From positions 1-19,562 of the forward strand of contig CALAVG010000049.1 in assembly GCA_937892275.1 (NCBI GenBank): DNA of 19,562 nucleotides, read 5' to 3'. Shown here piece by piece: positions 1 through 5,350 of this stretch (positions are counted from its first letter, which is position 1; each line of letters starts with the position of its first letter). The stretch is from an uncultured Methanomicrobiales archaeon. GTDB lineage: Archaea > Thermoplasmatota > Thermoplasmata > Methanomassiliicoccales > Methanomethylophilaceae. A program made the position numbers and the translations under genes. A model generated the notes under the pieces. It had not been told where the DNA came from. It worked only from the letters and a program-made list of their open reading frames with translations, and made no database searches.

Positions 1-302
1 TCGAGGACGTATCCCTTGCTGTCGACCTCGTAGAGGTGCTCGCCCCGGTCGGTCATGAAGACCTTTCCTGCGAAGTCCTTCGCAAAGAGCTGTCCGTGAG
101 GGTCTGTGGACTTGTATATCTCGACCATCGGGAACGGGTTGTGCTGTTCGCTCATGCTGATGTCCATCGCCCTGTAGAGGTCCTTTGTCCTCAGAACCGT
201 GATTGCAGCCTTCCTTGCGGCCGCGATGGTCTTGAATCCGTGGTCGGTGGTGGCGGAACGGTGCTTGCTCTTGGGCCAGTACATCAATGCGTAACCGGGC
301 AT
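1..302 (-). CDS. Hypothetical small protein, 3' end cut by window edge
   Basis: The reverse strand is open from ATG at 302 to the window edge, giving 100 residues with no stop, beginning MPGYALMYWPKSK. The start lies two bases after the stop of the gene at 305-625, and a GGGGTG purine run sits at the usual distance upstream, so it is the last visible gene of a minus-strand operon starting at 1241. I do not recognise a family. The layout is a short strand, a basic helix containing AARKAAITVL, then strands around MVEIYKST and VFMTDRGEHLYEVDSKG. This resembles the 121-residue product at 628-993, so the two may be distant paralogs (inference). No membrane segment or signal peptide is visible. Confidence 0.65.
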   Translation of the reverse strand, partial: MPGYALMYWPKSKHRSATTDHGFKTIAAARKAAITVLRTKDLYRAMDISMSEQHNPFPMVEIYKSTDPHGQLFAKDFAGKVFMTDRGEHLYEVDSKGYVL

Positions 303-304
303 GG

Positions 305-625
305 TCAGAGCACCCCCCTGATCAGTTTGCCATTGTCATCGGTGATCCATTTGAACGGCTCATCGTGTCCCTTGATGGTGAGCGCCCAGAGCTTGCCGAT
401 ATGCCTCAACCTGTATGGCTCGTACTCGACGGCCTTCTTGGTCTTGGAGATGGATGATCCGGAAGCTACGAGAATATCGATGTATGCGACATCCTCCTTG
501 GCGTAGTTCTTGAATGCCAACTTCACGGCGTCGTTCATCGTCATGTCCACCGAGTGCAGAGTGTAATAGTCCACAGCTCCTATCGCTGGTCTTTTCTTGA
601 AGACGACCGCAGTGTATATCGCCAT
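305..625 (-). CDS. Hypothetical protein, 106 aa
   Basis: Begins MAIYTAVVFKK and ends at TGA at 305-307. GGAGG lies 8 bases before the ATG, formed by the last codons of the upstream gene, whose TGA is two bases away; the same TGACCATG junction recurs at its own 3' end. It is the third gene of the minus-strand operon 1241 to left edge. I recognise no domain. It looks like a soluble alpha/beta protein: a helix around residues 30-42 (NDAVKLAFKNY), strand YIDILVAS, then a beta-rich C-terminal half ending WITDDNGKLIRGVL. The motif of helix, strand and an NG or DG turn recurs across the small proteins of this region. Function unknown. Confidence 0.7.
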   Translation of the reverse strand: MAIYTAVVFKKRPAIGAVDYYTLHSVDMTMNDAVKLAFKNYAKEDVAYIDILVASGSSISKTKKAVEYEPYRLRHIGKLWALTIKGHDEPFKWITDDNGKLIRGVL

Positions 626-627
626 GG

Positions 628-993
628 TCAGGGCCTCCCCTTGCGTTTGATGGACCTCTCGATCTTTATGAACGGGTCAAGGCATTCTCCGAGGGTACCG
701 TCCTTGTTGAGAAGATATGTGGTCGTCACCATGTATGCGCCGACGGACTTCTTGGAATCAACATTCCAGACAATCCTGTGACCGGCGTTTCCGAGGTCCA
801 TGAGGAAGACTTGTCCGACATATTTGCCATGGGTCTTTCCGTTCTCCTTCACGAGCCTTCCGATGACAAGGGAATCGCCTGTCTTGGACAGTATCTCGTA
901 TGCGTTCCTCCTGGCTTCCTGAATCGAGTTCGTCAGTTCCTTGTTCTTGGGTACCTCTTTGCCCTTTCCAGCCATTATGAGAATGTACTTCAT
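628..993 (-). CDS. Hypothetical protein, 121 aa
   Basis: I chose the ATG at 993 (MKYILIMAGKGKE) rather than a start 24 bases upstream, because the longer version would overlap the end of the gene at 1002-1241. The chosen start is 8 bases after that gene's stop, with a weak GAGTGG site. Second gene of the minus-strand operon. The product has a helix around residues 26-39 (SIQEARRNAYEIL), strands with an NGKTHG turn, and a C-terminal segment TYLLNKDGTLGE that resembles FRNINRDGSLGC near the end of the protein at 2622-3221 in the opposite operon. Strongly basic C-terminus (KRKGRP). No recognised family; soluble, function unknown. Confidence 0.7.
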   Translation of the reverse strand: MKYILIMAGKGKEVPKNKELTNSIQEARRNAYEILSKTGDSLVIGRLVKENGKTHGKYVGQVFLMDLGNAGHRIVWNVDSKKSVGAYMVTTTYLLNKDGTLGECLDPFIKIERSIKRKGRP

Positions 994-1001
994 GGTACCA
1001 C

Positions 1002-1241
1002 TCAGTCCTTGAACCAACGGAGCTTTCCGTTGCCGTTGGCATCAGTGTACGTCTCGGCTGCGAGTCCGCCGTTACTCATGTAACGGATCTTGACACGGCC
1101 CGAAACGCGGGACAGTCTGTAGTTGAAGCATTCCTTGGCATTGGTGAACTTGGGATGGTACCCATTGGGTAGTGTTCCATCTTCGACCTTGTACGGTCTT
1201 CTGGCGCCCTTGGTGTAGAACTCCAGTTTGTAGTTTGTCAT
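1002..1241 (-). CDS. Hypothetical protein, 79 aa; stand-alone copy of the C-terminal domain of the 2107-2622 product
   Basis: First gene of the minus-strand operon, start ATG at 1241 (MTNYKLEFYTKG), stop 1002-1004. A much longer open frame runs upstream to 2003, but it crosses the promoter region and lies antisense to other genes, so I reject it. The whole product aligns with residues 92-166 of the protein at 2107-2622: shared pattern Y-LEFY-KG-R-PY, then FTN-K-CFN--LS, then G-L-A-TY-D-NGN--L-W. The one-domain and two-domain forms lie in divergently transcribed operons, which suggests duplication with domain loss or gain. Family unknown to me; the fold looks like strand, helix, three strands. 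Upstream lies the GTAAG repeat promoter at 1282-1319. Confidence 0.78.
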   Translation of the reverse strand: MTNYKLEFYTKGARRPYKVEDGTLPNGYHPKFTNAKECFNYRLSRVSGRVKIRYMSNGGLAAETYTDANGNGKLRWFKD

Positions 1242-1281
1242 AATCAGAAATTTCTCCCAATTCTCAAACGCTTGACATACA

Positions 1282-1319
1282 CTTACTACTGTCTTACGAA
1301 TATTTAAATGAGTACTTAC
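1282..1319 (-). promoter_or_regulatory. Phased GTAAG repeat promoter region, divergent
   Basis: Read on the minus strand, GTAAG occurs at 1319-1315, 1297-1293 and 1286-1282, so the starts are 22 and 11 bases apart. A symmetric TATA-like ATTTAAAT lies at 1302-1309 between the first and second copies. The segment GTAAGACAGTAGTAAGTGT nearly matches the promoter at 5362-5380. It can serve the minus-strand operon at 1241 and possibly the plus-strand gene at 1381. The repeats are seen directly; operator function is inferred. Confidence 0.6.
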
Positions 1320-1380
1320 ATTTTGATAAAAAGCATACAATGGGAGTTGTTCCGGTTTTTGTGTGCCAATCGTGATAACT

Positions 1381-1755
1381 ATGTCCGACACGGATGAAAC
1401 CATCAGAAGGGAGGAGATACGCCTGAAGAAGAGAGGTATCCCGTTCATCAGGATACGCTTGGCGGATGGTCTGCCGATAGTGATGGTGGATCCTCCCACC
1501 ATGGTGTCCATAGTGGAGGAGAGGGAATCCGGGAAGTGGTTCGCAGGCAGATTCGTATCCTGCGGGGATGACGGTGTATGGAGTGCGTCGTACATGTCGG
1601 ATTCGAGGACGCATTCGCACAGGGAGGATCTGACCGAGGCACTTGCGTTCAGGTTCGTTCTTGGGTATAGGGTCGGACGTGCGCCGCAGACGTCAAGGTA
1701 CAAAGGATATGTGCCTAAGACGAGAGGAAAGCACCGTTCCGACGATCTGATCTGA
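1381..1755 (+). CDS. Hypothetical protein, 124 aa
   Basis: Divergent from the operon at 1241. I take ATG at 1381 (MSDTDETIRREE); an in-frame GTG at 1363 is possible but has no clear ribosome binding site, and neither does 1381, so the start is uncertain. The product has an acidic then basic helix (residues 5-20), then hydrophobic strands RGIPFIRIRLADGLPIVMV, a middle EERESGKWFAGRFVSCGDDG, and a basic C-terminus ending TRGKHRSDDLI. No membrane segment. No recognised family. It is the only gene between the two GTAAG promoter regions (1282-1319 and 1833-1886), so it might be their regulator; that is speculation from position and charge only. Confidence 0.55.
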   Translation: MSDTDETIRREEIRLKKRGIPFIRIRLADGLPIVMVDPPTMVSIVEERESGKWFAGRFVSCGDDGVWSASYMSDSRTHSHREDLTEALAFRFVLGYRVGRAPQTSRYKGYVPKTRGKHRSDDLI

Positions 1756-1832
1756 ATACCGTCGTGGGCGGTTTGGGGGTTGTGTTCATTCCGCATGATG
1801 TATTGTATTCTTCTTATCACATTTAAATGTAT

Positions 1833-1886
1833 GTAATTTGTCTTACAAAGGTAAGCGTAACGTAAGAGTTTTATATGGATACTTAC
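1833..1886 (+). promoter_or_regulatory. Promoter of the 1933-5110 operon with phased GTAAG repeats
   Basis: GTAAG at 1851-1855 and 1862-1866 (11 bases apart) lies directly before a TATA-like TTTTATAT at 1868-1875, the same order as at 5351-5387. Inverted copies (CTTAC) lie at 1842-1846 and 1882-1886; the first pairs with GTAAG at 1851 as an inverted repeat. A second TATA-like ATTTAAAT lies at 1821-1828. With the 1868 box, transcription would start near 1897, just before the leader hairpin. Confidence 0.6.
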
Positions 1887-1900
1887 ATGGAGGTAGCAGA

Positions 1901-1932
1901 CGGGGATGAAAACCCGACAAGGAATGATCGGA
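1901..1932 (+). promoter_or_regulatory. Conserved 5' leader: short hairpin then ribosome binding site
   Basis: CGGG (1901-1904) can pair with CCCG (1913-1916). It is followed by GACAAGGAATGATCGGA and the ATGAAC start at 1933. The leader at 5416-5444 has the same order: a GGGG/CCCC hairpin, GACAAGGAACGATTGGA, then ATGAAC. The match fixes the start at 1933 and suggests a conserved transcript 5' end. Confidence 0.5.
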
Positions 1933-2106
1933 ATGAACGGAAAGAAAGGACTCAGAGTCGAGATAGACTTCCATGAGGTCAAGGCCACCATGGTCGAGGT
2001 CATCGATTACGTGAACACGCAGATCAGGGAGAACCCTGACAGAGAATACTACATGGACGGGGACCTCTATGCGATAGTATCCAAGCCCAGAGCGGAGGTG
2101 GCCTGA
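1933..2106 (+). CDS. Hypothetical small protein, 57 aa; first gene of the long cassette operon
   Basis: An in-frame ATG exists at 1906, but that would put the conserved leader inside the gene. By comparison with the leader at 5445 I choose ATG at 1933 (MNGKKGLRVEIDFHEVK), with AAGGA upstream. The product is acidic, with a strand (LRVEIDF), a long helix (MVEVIDYVNTQIRE) and a strand pair YYMDGDLYAIVSK. Its last codons GAGGTGGCC-TGA encode EVA-stop and also serve as the ribosome binding site of the next gene, whose ATG follows directly. The same solution appears at 5684-5697 and 6069-6081. Family unknown; a small soluble protein. Confidence 0.68.
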   Translation: MNGKKGLRVEIDFHEVKATMVEVIDYVNTQIRENPDREYYMDGDLYAIVSKPRAEVA

Positions 2107-2622
2107 ATGATCGGGAACTTCGTGAGAGATGGGGCCATCTATCTCAGGAAGAGCGCACTGGTGTACAACGAGGTCGAGTGGGCCGGAAAGATACATGAGG
2201 ACAAGGGCAACAAGGCGTTGGTCTGGGTGGATTCCATGCAGACCGCGATGACCTTGGCTGCCGAATCCCTTGAGCGTGGTTCCGGCAAGTCAGTGACCTT
2301 CTTCAACCTCCGCAGGGAGGCGTTCGGGGAACTCGTGAAGGGTTCCGACGGGAGACACCACAGGTGGGATGAGGATCTGACCGAATACAGGTTGGAGTTT
2401 TATGAGAAGGGAAAGAGGAAACCATATGACACGGTGGTCATGAACTTCCCCTCGGATCTCAAGGAGACGTTCACCAACTCCAAGAACTGCTTCAACTTCA
2501 AGCTCAGCCACTGCATCCGCGCCAAGGTGTTCATCAACAGTACGGGCGAGCTTGTGGCCACCACATACCTGGACAAGAACGGCAACAGAAGACTCCAATG
2601 GATCGGACAGGGGGCGGAGTGA
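2107..2622 (+). CDS. Two-domain hypothetical protein, 171 aa
   Basis: Start ATG at 2107 directly after the TGA of the upstream gene, with GGAGG 8 bases before it. The N-terminal half (residues 1-90) holds strands around KALVWVDS, a helix MQTAMTLAAESLERG and SVTFFNLRREAFGELVKG. The C-terminal half (92-166) matches the complete 79-residue product of the divergent gene at 1002-1241, including LEFY-KG-R-PY, the FTN-K-CFN helix and the NGN turn before L-W. Both halves share a pattern of helix, strand, G-L-turn, strand, so the protein may be an internal duplication (inference). No catalytic motif or membrane segment. Function unknown. The stop overlaps the next start by one base (TGATG). Confidence 0.75.
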   Translation: MIGNFVRDGAIYLRKSALVYNEVEWAGKIHEDKGNKALVWVDSMQTAMTLAAESLERGSGKSVTFFNLRREAFGELVKGSDGRHHRWDEDLTEYRLEFYEKGKRKPYDTVVMNFPSDLKETFTNSKNCFNFKLSHCIRAKVFINSTGELVATTYLDKNGNRRLQWIGQGAE

Positions 2623-3221
2623 TGTCCTACTGCATAGACGGACATGCACCCTACTTCGCGACCGTGAGGGATGCGAGGAAGCACGTGATCGACAGCGGTT
2701 CGACCGACGGTGTCTGGGTCGACGAGAAACGCAAGGTGATCGCCACTATCTGCGATTCTGATGGGAACGGCATCGGATGGGTCACTAGGATGCCGTTCGA
2801 TGACCTCATGTCCCCCTCCGGCTACTTCTGGGATTCCAAGAGGGTCGGTTACATCGTACAGTTGGACGAGGACGGGGAGATCGTGGAGGACAGCGGTAAC
2901 GTCCTCGTATGCCGTATGGAGGCGGCCAACTATGTCCTGTACACCCCGTATGACGGGGATATGTGCTTCTACACGCTTGAACACCTTGCGAAAGCGTTCA
3001 TGAGGATGCACAGATACTACACCTACCCTCAGATGCAGGGGCATGCCATCAAGGACAGGGATGGCAACATGGTCGGTACGGTCATGAGCTTCGAGAAAGG
3101 GGGTCTGTTGGAGATCGATGGTAAGTTCAGGAACATCAACAGGGATGGCTCCCTCGGATGCTGGAGGAAGGACCTTGCCATAGACAGGGAGAACCACCGC
3201 ATCATCAAGATTAACTGCTGA
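2622..3221 (+). CDS. Hypothetical protein, 199 aa, two repeated halves likely
   Basis: ATG at 2622 (MSYCIDGHAPYF) overlaps the preceding stop in TGATG, indicating translational coupling; an earlier in-frame start at 2598 would lie inside the upstream gene. Residues 1-90: helix VRDARKHVIDS, strands DGVWVDEKRKVIATI and a DSDGNG turn. Residues 90-199: helix TLEHLAKAFMRMHRY, strands and DRDGNMVGTVMSFEKGG, ending NRDGSLGCWRKDL. Helix plus DxDGN turn occurs in both halves, suggesting two copies of one module; the C-terminal NRDGSLG resembles NKDGTLG in the 628-993 product. No known family. A 58-base gap to the next gene contains its own strong ribosome binding site. Confidence 0.72.
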   Translation: MSYCIDGHAPYFATVRDARKHVIDSGSTDGVWVDEKRKVIATICDSDGNGIGWVTRMPFDDLMSPSGYFWDSKRVGYIVQLDEDGEIVEDSGNVLVCRMEAANYVLYTPYDGDMCFYTLEHLAKAFMRMHRYYTYPQMQGHAIKDRDGNMVGTVMSFEKGGLLEIDGKFRNINRDGSLGCWRKDLAIDRENHRIIKINC

Positions 3222-3279
3222 ATGCTCGGTTTCGGAGGATTGGATTGGATATGTACTTTCAAAGGAGGAGATGATTCCC

Positions 3280-3798
3280 ATGGATGCACCGTTCAAAGTG
3301 GATTTCGATACAGTGGATATGGGGAGGACCGTCGATACGGTCCTCACCGCGGCCGAAAGGGAACTGATCATGACTGGACCCGTGTGGGTGGATTTCGAGG
3401 TAGCCATAGCGTATGTGATCGACAACAGGGATGGCTTCTCGTACCTCAAAACGAAGAACATGTGGTATCAGTTCTTCGACTACGATACGGCTCTGGAAAC
3501 GGTATTCTCAGCCATGAGATACGTGGAGGATGCCTTGCGCATGGGCATATACAGGACATATGGGTCGCAACACATACCGCTCACGGTCGTTCAGAGGAAC
3601 GATGACGGTTCCCTCGATGTGAGGGATGGAACACCCTACGATACGTCCCGCGTGATGAAAAAGAGGGTGGATTCCAAGGACAAGGAGGATCGGATGCCAC
3701 CGCATCTCAGGAGATACCTTGGAGAATCGGATACGATCAACAGGTCCGACGATGTTTCGCCGGACAGATATTGGAACTTAGAAGAGGAAAGAACATGA
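3280..3798 (+). CDS. Hypothetical protein, 172 aa
   Basis: Two starts are possible, ATG at 3271 and at 3280. The purine run AAAGGAGGAG ends at 3270, too close for 3271, so I choose 3280 (MDAPFKVDFDTV). The product has strands around TGPVWVDFEVAIAYVID, an aromatic segment MWYQFFDYDTALETVF, a helix AMRYVEDALRMGIYRTYG, then strands PLTVVQRNDDGSLDV. The C-terminal 50 residues are charged, rich in Arg/Asp/Ser and probably disordered. The helix plus DDGSL turn resembles the module seen in neighbouring products. Stop overlaps the next start as ATGA. No recognised domain. Confidence 0.72.
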   Translation: MDAPFKVDFDTVDMGRTVDTVLTAAERELIMTGPVWVDFEVAIAYVIDNRDGFSYLKTKNMWYQFFDYDTALETVFSAMRYVEDALRMGIYRTYGSQHIPLTVVQRNDDGSLDVRDGTPYDTSRVMKKRVDSKDKEDRMPPHLRRYLGESDTINRSDDVSPDRYWNLEEERT

Positions 3799-4253
3799 TC
3801 GGAACAGAGGAGATCGGAGAGAAAATGGAACTGAGAGAGGTAACGGAGGGCGATGTCAGAGAGCTTTCGTCCGATGGATTGGAACGCTGCCCTCACTGCG
3901 GGTGCGAGATGCATCTGGACAGGGATGAGAGGGAATACAGGCTCATAGGGAACCACAAGGAGTGGTGTCCCTACGACGGTCTGATCAACTCCATGCCTGT
4001 GACCAACGATGTTATGGCAGACATCTCCGAACTGACGGAGATGTGGAACAAGCGCACGAAGACCAGAGCGGTCAACGGAGTAAAGGGATGTCCCCACTGC
4101 GGATGCCAGTGTACGTGCGTGAAGATCAAGAAGGATCTTTGGAGGATGGATGGGGACCATGAACTGGATTGCGCCCTGTTCATGGTGTTCGATGAATACC
4201 ACACATACGAGACCAAGGCCGAATGCGAGAAGACTTGGAACAAGAGGGCTTGA
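3795..4253 (+). CDS. Tandem Lar-like zinc-ribbon protein, 152 aa
   Basis: Start ATG at 3795 overlaps the upstream TGA (ATGA), with GAGG 7 bases before. The protein holds two copies of one motif: CPHCGCEM (about residue 32) through a downstream Cys (KEWCPY) to ELTEMWNKR, then CPHCGCQC (about 100) through HELDC to ECEKTWNKR. CPxCG plus a closing A/E-xx-WN-R helix is characteristic of Lar-family restriction alleviation proteins (single-domain, about 60-100 residues), which reduce type I restriction in prophages. Here the unit is duplicated, and the second metal-binding pair of each copy looks incomplete. Assignment is by motif only; a general zinc-ribbon role is possible. It supports a mobile-element origin for this operon. 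Confidence 0.6.
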   Translation: MIGTEEIGEKMELREVTEGDVRELSSDGLERCPHCGCEMHLDRDEREYRLIGNHKEWCPYDGLINSMPVTNDVMADISELTEMWNKRTKTRAVNGVKGCPHCGCQCTCVKIKKDLWRMDGDHELDCALFMVFDEYHTYETKAECEKTWNKRA

Positions 4254-4279
4254 AAGTCCTGTATAAAGGAGATATAAGG

Positions 4280-4372
4280 ATGATTGGACTGCCGAGGATG
4301 GACCCAGAGTATATAGCGGGGGATGATTATCCTATGGCAGAAGTTCACAACGAGGTCACTGAGATTGAATTT
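4280..4372 (+). pseudogene. Probable 5' remnant of a cassette gene, cut by the RHH insertion
   Basis: ATG at 4280 (MIGLPRMDPEYIAGDDYP) has GGAG exactly 8 bases upstream, the standard spacing here, and follows the Lar-like gene by 26 bases. The frame stays open, but after about 4365 the composition turns AT-rich and the sequence becomes antisense to the minus-strand RHH gene, so the continuing frame is probably not its original sequence. I infer that the gene lost its 3' part when the RHH segment arrived; a short real peptide cannot be excluded. Confidence 0.35.
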
Positions 4373-4398
4373 TTAAGAAGTAACGCTCCTAAAAACTC

Positions 4399-4566
4399 TC
4401 AGGGCCTCTCCCCTTTCTCTAAGGATTCCTTGTATCTTAGGACACATACCTCAACTCCGTGGGCCATGCTGGAAAAATCCCTGGTTTCTACTTTGGCTTT
4501 GAGGAAATCGATGATTTCCGGCGGTAGGGAAACTGTTAAGGAAACTTTCTTAGAAGTTCTTGACAT
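4399..4566 (-). CDS. Ribbon-helix-helix DNA-binding protein, 55 aa, orphan
   Basis: Starts at ATG 4566 (MSRTSKKVSLTVSLPPE). The frame extends upstream to 4668, but that crosses the TATA box and palindrome. The layout is typical RHH/CopG/ParD-type: strand VSLTVSLP (residues 8-15), helix PEIIDFLKAKVET, the turn DFSSMAHG and helix VEVCVLRYKESLEK. RHH dimers insert the strand into the DNA major groove and often repress their own gene. TATA-like AATATTTAAT lies 25-34 bases upstream with no ribosome binding site, suggesting a leaderless transcript. No toxin gene is adjacent. It lies opposite to the surrounding operon and is more AT-rich than its neighbours, a sign of insertion. A nearby palindrome (4620-4640) is its likely operator. 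Confidence 0.8.
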   Translation of the reverse strand: MSRTSKKVSLTVSLPPEIIDFLKAKVETRDFSSMAHGVEVCVLRYKESLEKGERP

Positions 4567-4619
4567 ACAAGGAGAATCAAGCAAGTTACTATTAAATATT
4601 CCCAAGGAAATTGACGTAA

Positions 4620-4640
4620 CATCAAGTAGATTACTTGATG
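4620..4640. promoter_or_regulatory. Perfect 9-bp inverted repeat, likely RHH operator
   Basis: Arms CATCAAGTA and TACTTGATG flank GAT. It lies about 20 bases upstream of the TATA box of the RHH gene and 12 bases before the start of the plus-strand gene at 4653, so a dimer bound here could affect both. A related imperfect sequence, ATCAAGCAAGTTACTA, lies at about 4576-4591 between the TATA box and the RHH start. Protein-operator pairing is inferred from position. Confidence 0.6.
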
Positions 4641-4652
4641 GAGCGTTACAAC

Positions 4653-4877
4653 ATGAAAAAGAAAACAACGATAGCGAACGCTATGGACGGGCAGTCGAAA
4701 ACATTCGTCATTCGGAATGCGGATGGGGAGCAAATCCCCGGGATCAGGATCTCGATGGAGTACTCCCACCACGTTCCGGTGGAAGTCTCGGATGCGGTCT
4801 TGGAAGGCTATGCGATCTTTCAGGGAGTCATCCTGAGAGCCCTTGCGAAGAACGGCTGCATAGAGTCGGAGGACTGA
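4653..4877 (+). CDS. Hypothetical small protein, 74 aa
   Basis: I choose ATG at 4653 (MKKKTTIANAMDGQSK), with GGAG 9 bases upstream; ATG at 4638 is possible but lies within the palindrome and lacks a site. The product starts basic, has a strand TFVIRNADGEQIPGIRISMEY, then a helix VSDAVLEGYAIFQGVILRALAKNG. No recognised family or membrane segment. It resumes the cassette operon after the inserted RHH gene and may have been co-transcribed with 1933-4253 before the insertion; now it may depend on readthrough or on a promoter near the palindrome. Its stop overlaps the next start (TGATG). Confidence 0.65.
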   Translation: MKKKTTIANAMDGQSKTFVIRNADGEQIPGIRISMEYSHHVPVEVSDAVLEGYAIFQGVILRALAKNGCIESED

Positions 4878-5110
4878 TGCAGATGGTCGGTCAAAAGAGG
4901 ATCTGGGCATGTGCAAGCTGCGAGAAGAATTGCATCACGATGTCGGTCGACAATCCGGGCGACATCAGGTGCCCCATGACCGTGAAGAACACCCAATGGT
5001 ATCATGGGGACAAGAGGATGGACGCCCGCGACGATATGGACGGTACGTTCGACAGACAGACACTCATCGATGACTTCGTCATCCCCAAGGAGGGATTGGC
5101 GGAGGCGTGA
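4877..5110 (+). CDS. Hypothetical cysteine-rich small protein, 77 aa
   Basis: ATG at 4877 overlaps the previous stop. A second ATG at 4883 fits the GGAGG at about 4868-4872 nearly as well (10 versus 4 bases), so the start is uncertain by two residues. The protein begins MQMVGQKRIWACASCEKNC and has later Cys in DIRCPMTV, so C-A-S-C, C and C could bind a metal, but there is no standard zinc-ribbon spacing. The rest is acidic (DARDDMDGTFDRQ, then DDFVIPKEG). The same frame is open far upstream to 4223, but that is antisense to the RHH gene and out of frame with 4653-4877. Last gene of the operon; the conserved 3' element starts at its stop. Confidence 0.65.
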   Translation: MQMVGQKRIWACASCEKNCITMSVDNPGDIRCPMTVKNTQWYHGDKRMDARDDMDGTFDRQTLIDDFVIPKEGLAEA

Positions 5111-5258
5111 GCACAACATGACGCTACAGAGGGATCCACCGCTATCGCCTGTTCCCACATACGGCGAGGATCCCTCCGTAGAACTTCCATGGAAACCTCT
5201 TAGGACGGGTCGGAATAATGCTATCCATCTATCATTCCTAAATCACCCCGACCCGTCC
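5109..5258 (+). other. Conserved 3' element of cassette operon, copy 1 (stem-loops)
   Basis: Starts with GAGCACAACATGACGCT overlapping the stop (5109-5125). Then comes a hairpin with arms 5125-5137 and 5168-5180 (one mismatch, core GAGGGATCC/GGATCCCTC), a small TTCC-AT-GGAA palindrome (5184-5193), and a perfect 11-bp stem GGACGGGTCGG (5203-5213) with CCGACCCGTCC (5248-5258) around a 34-base loop. Copy 2 lies at 6265-6370 after the second operon. It could be a transcript-end or stability element, or a recombination boundary. This fills most of the gene-free stretch before the promoter at 5351. Confidence 0.6.
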
Positions 5259-5350
5259 GTCAGATTTCCGATTCATATCCTGCTGAACCCGTTCATGAGT
5301 TCAAATCGTAGTATTTTGTATGTTTCTTTGTTATAATCGTTTGGTCTTTT

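Noticed and set aside
1002..2003. 333-residue minus-strand frame as one gene
   Set aside because: Its upstream part crosses the GTAAG promoter and is antisense to 1381-1755; only the 79 C-terminal residues have a homolog here.
4223..5110. 295-residue plus-strand frame as one gene
   Set aside because: It runs antisense through the RHH gene and overlaps 4653-4877 in another frame; only the ends (4280 start and 4877-5110) look coding.
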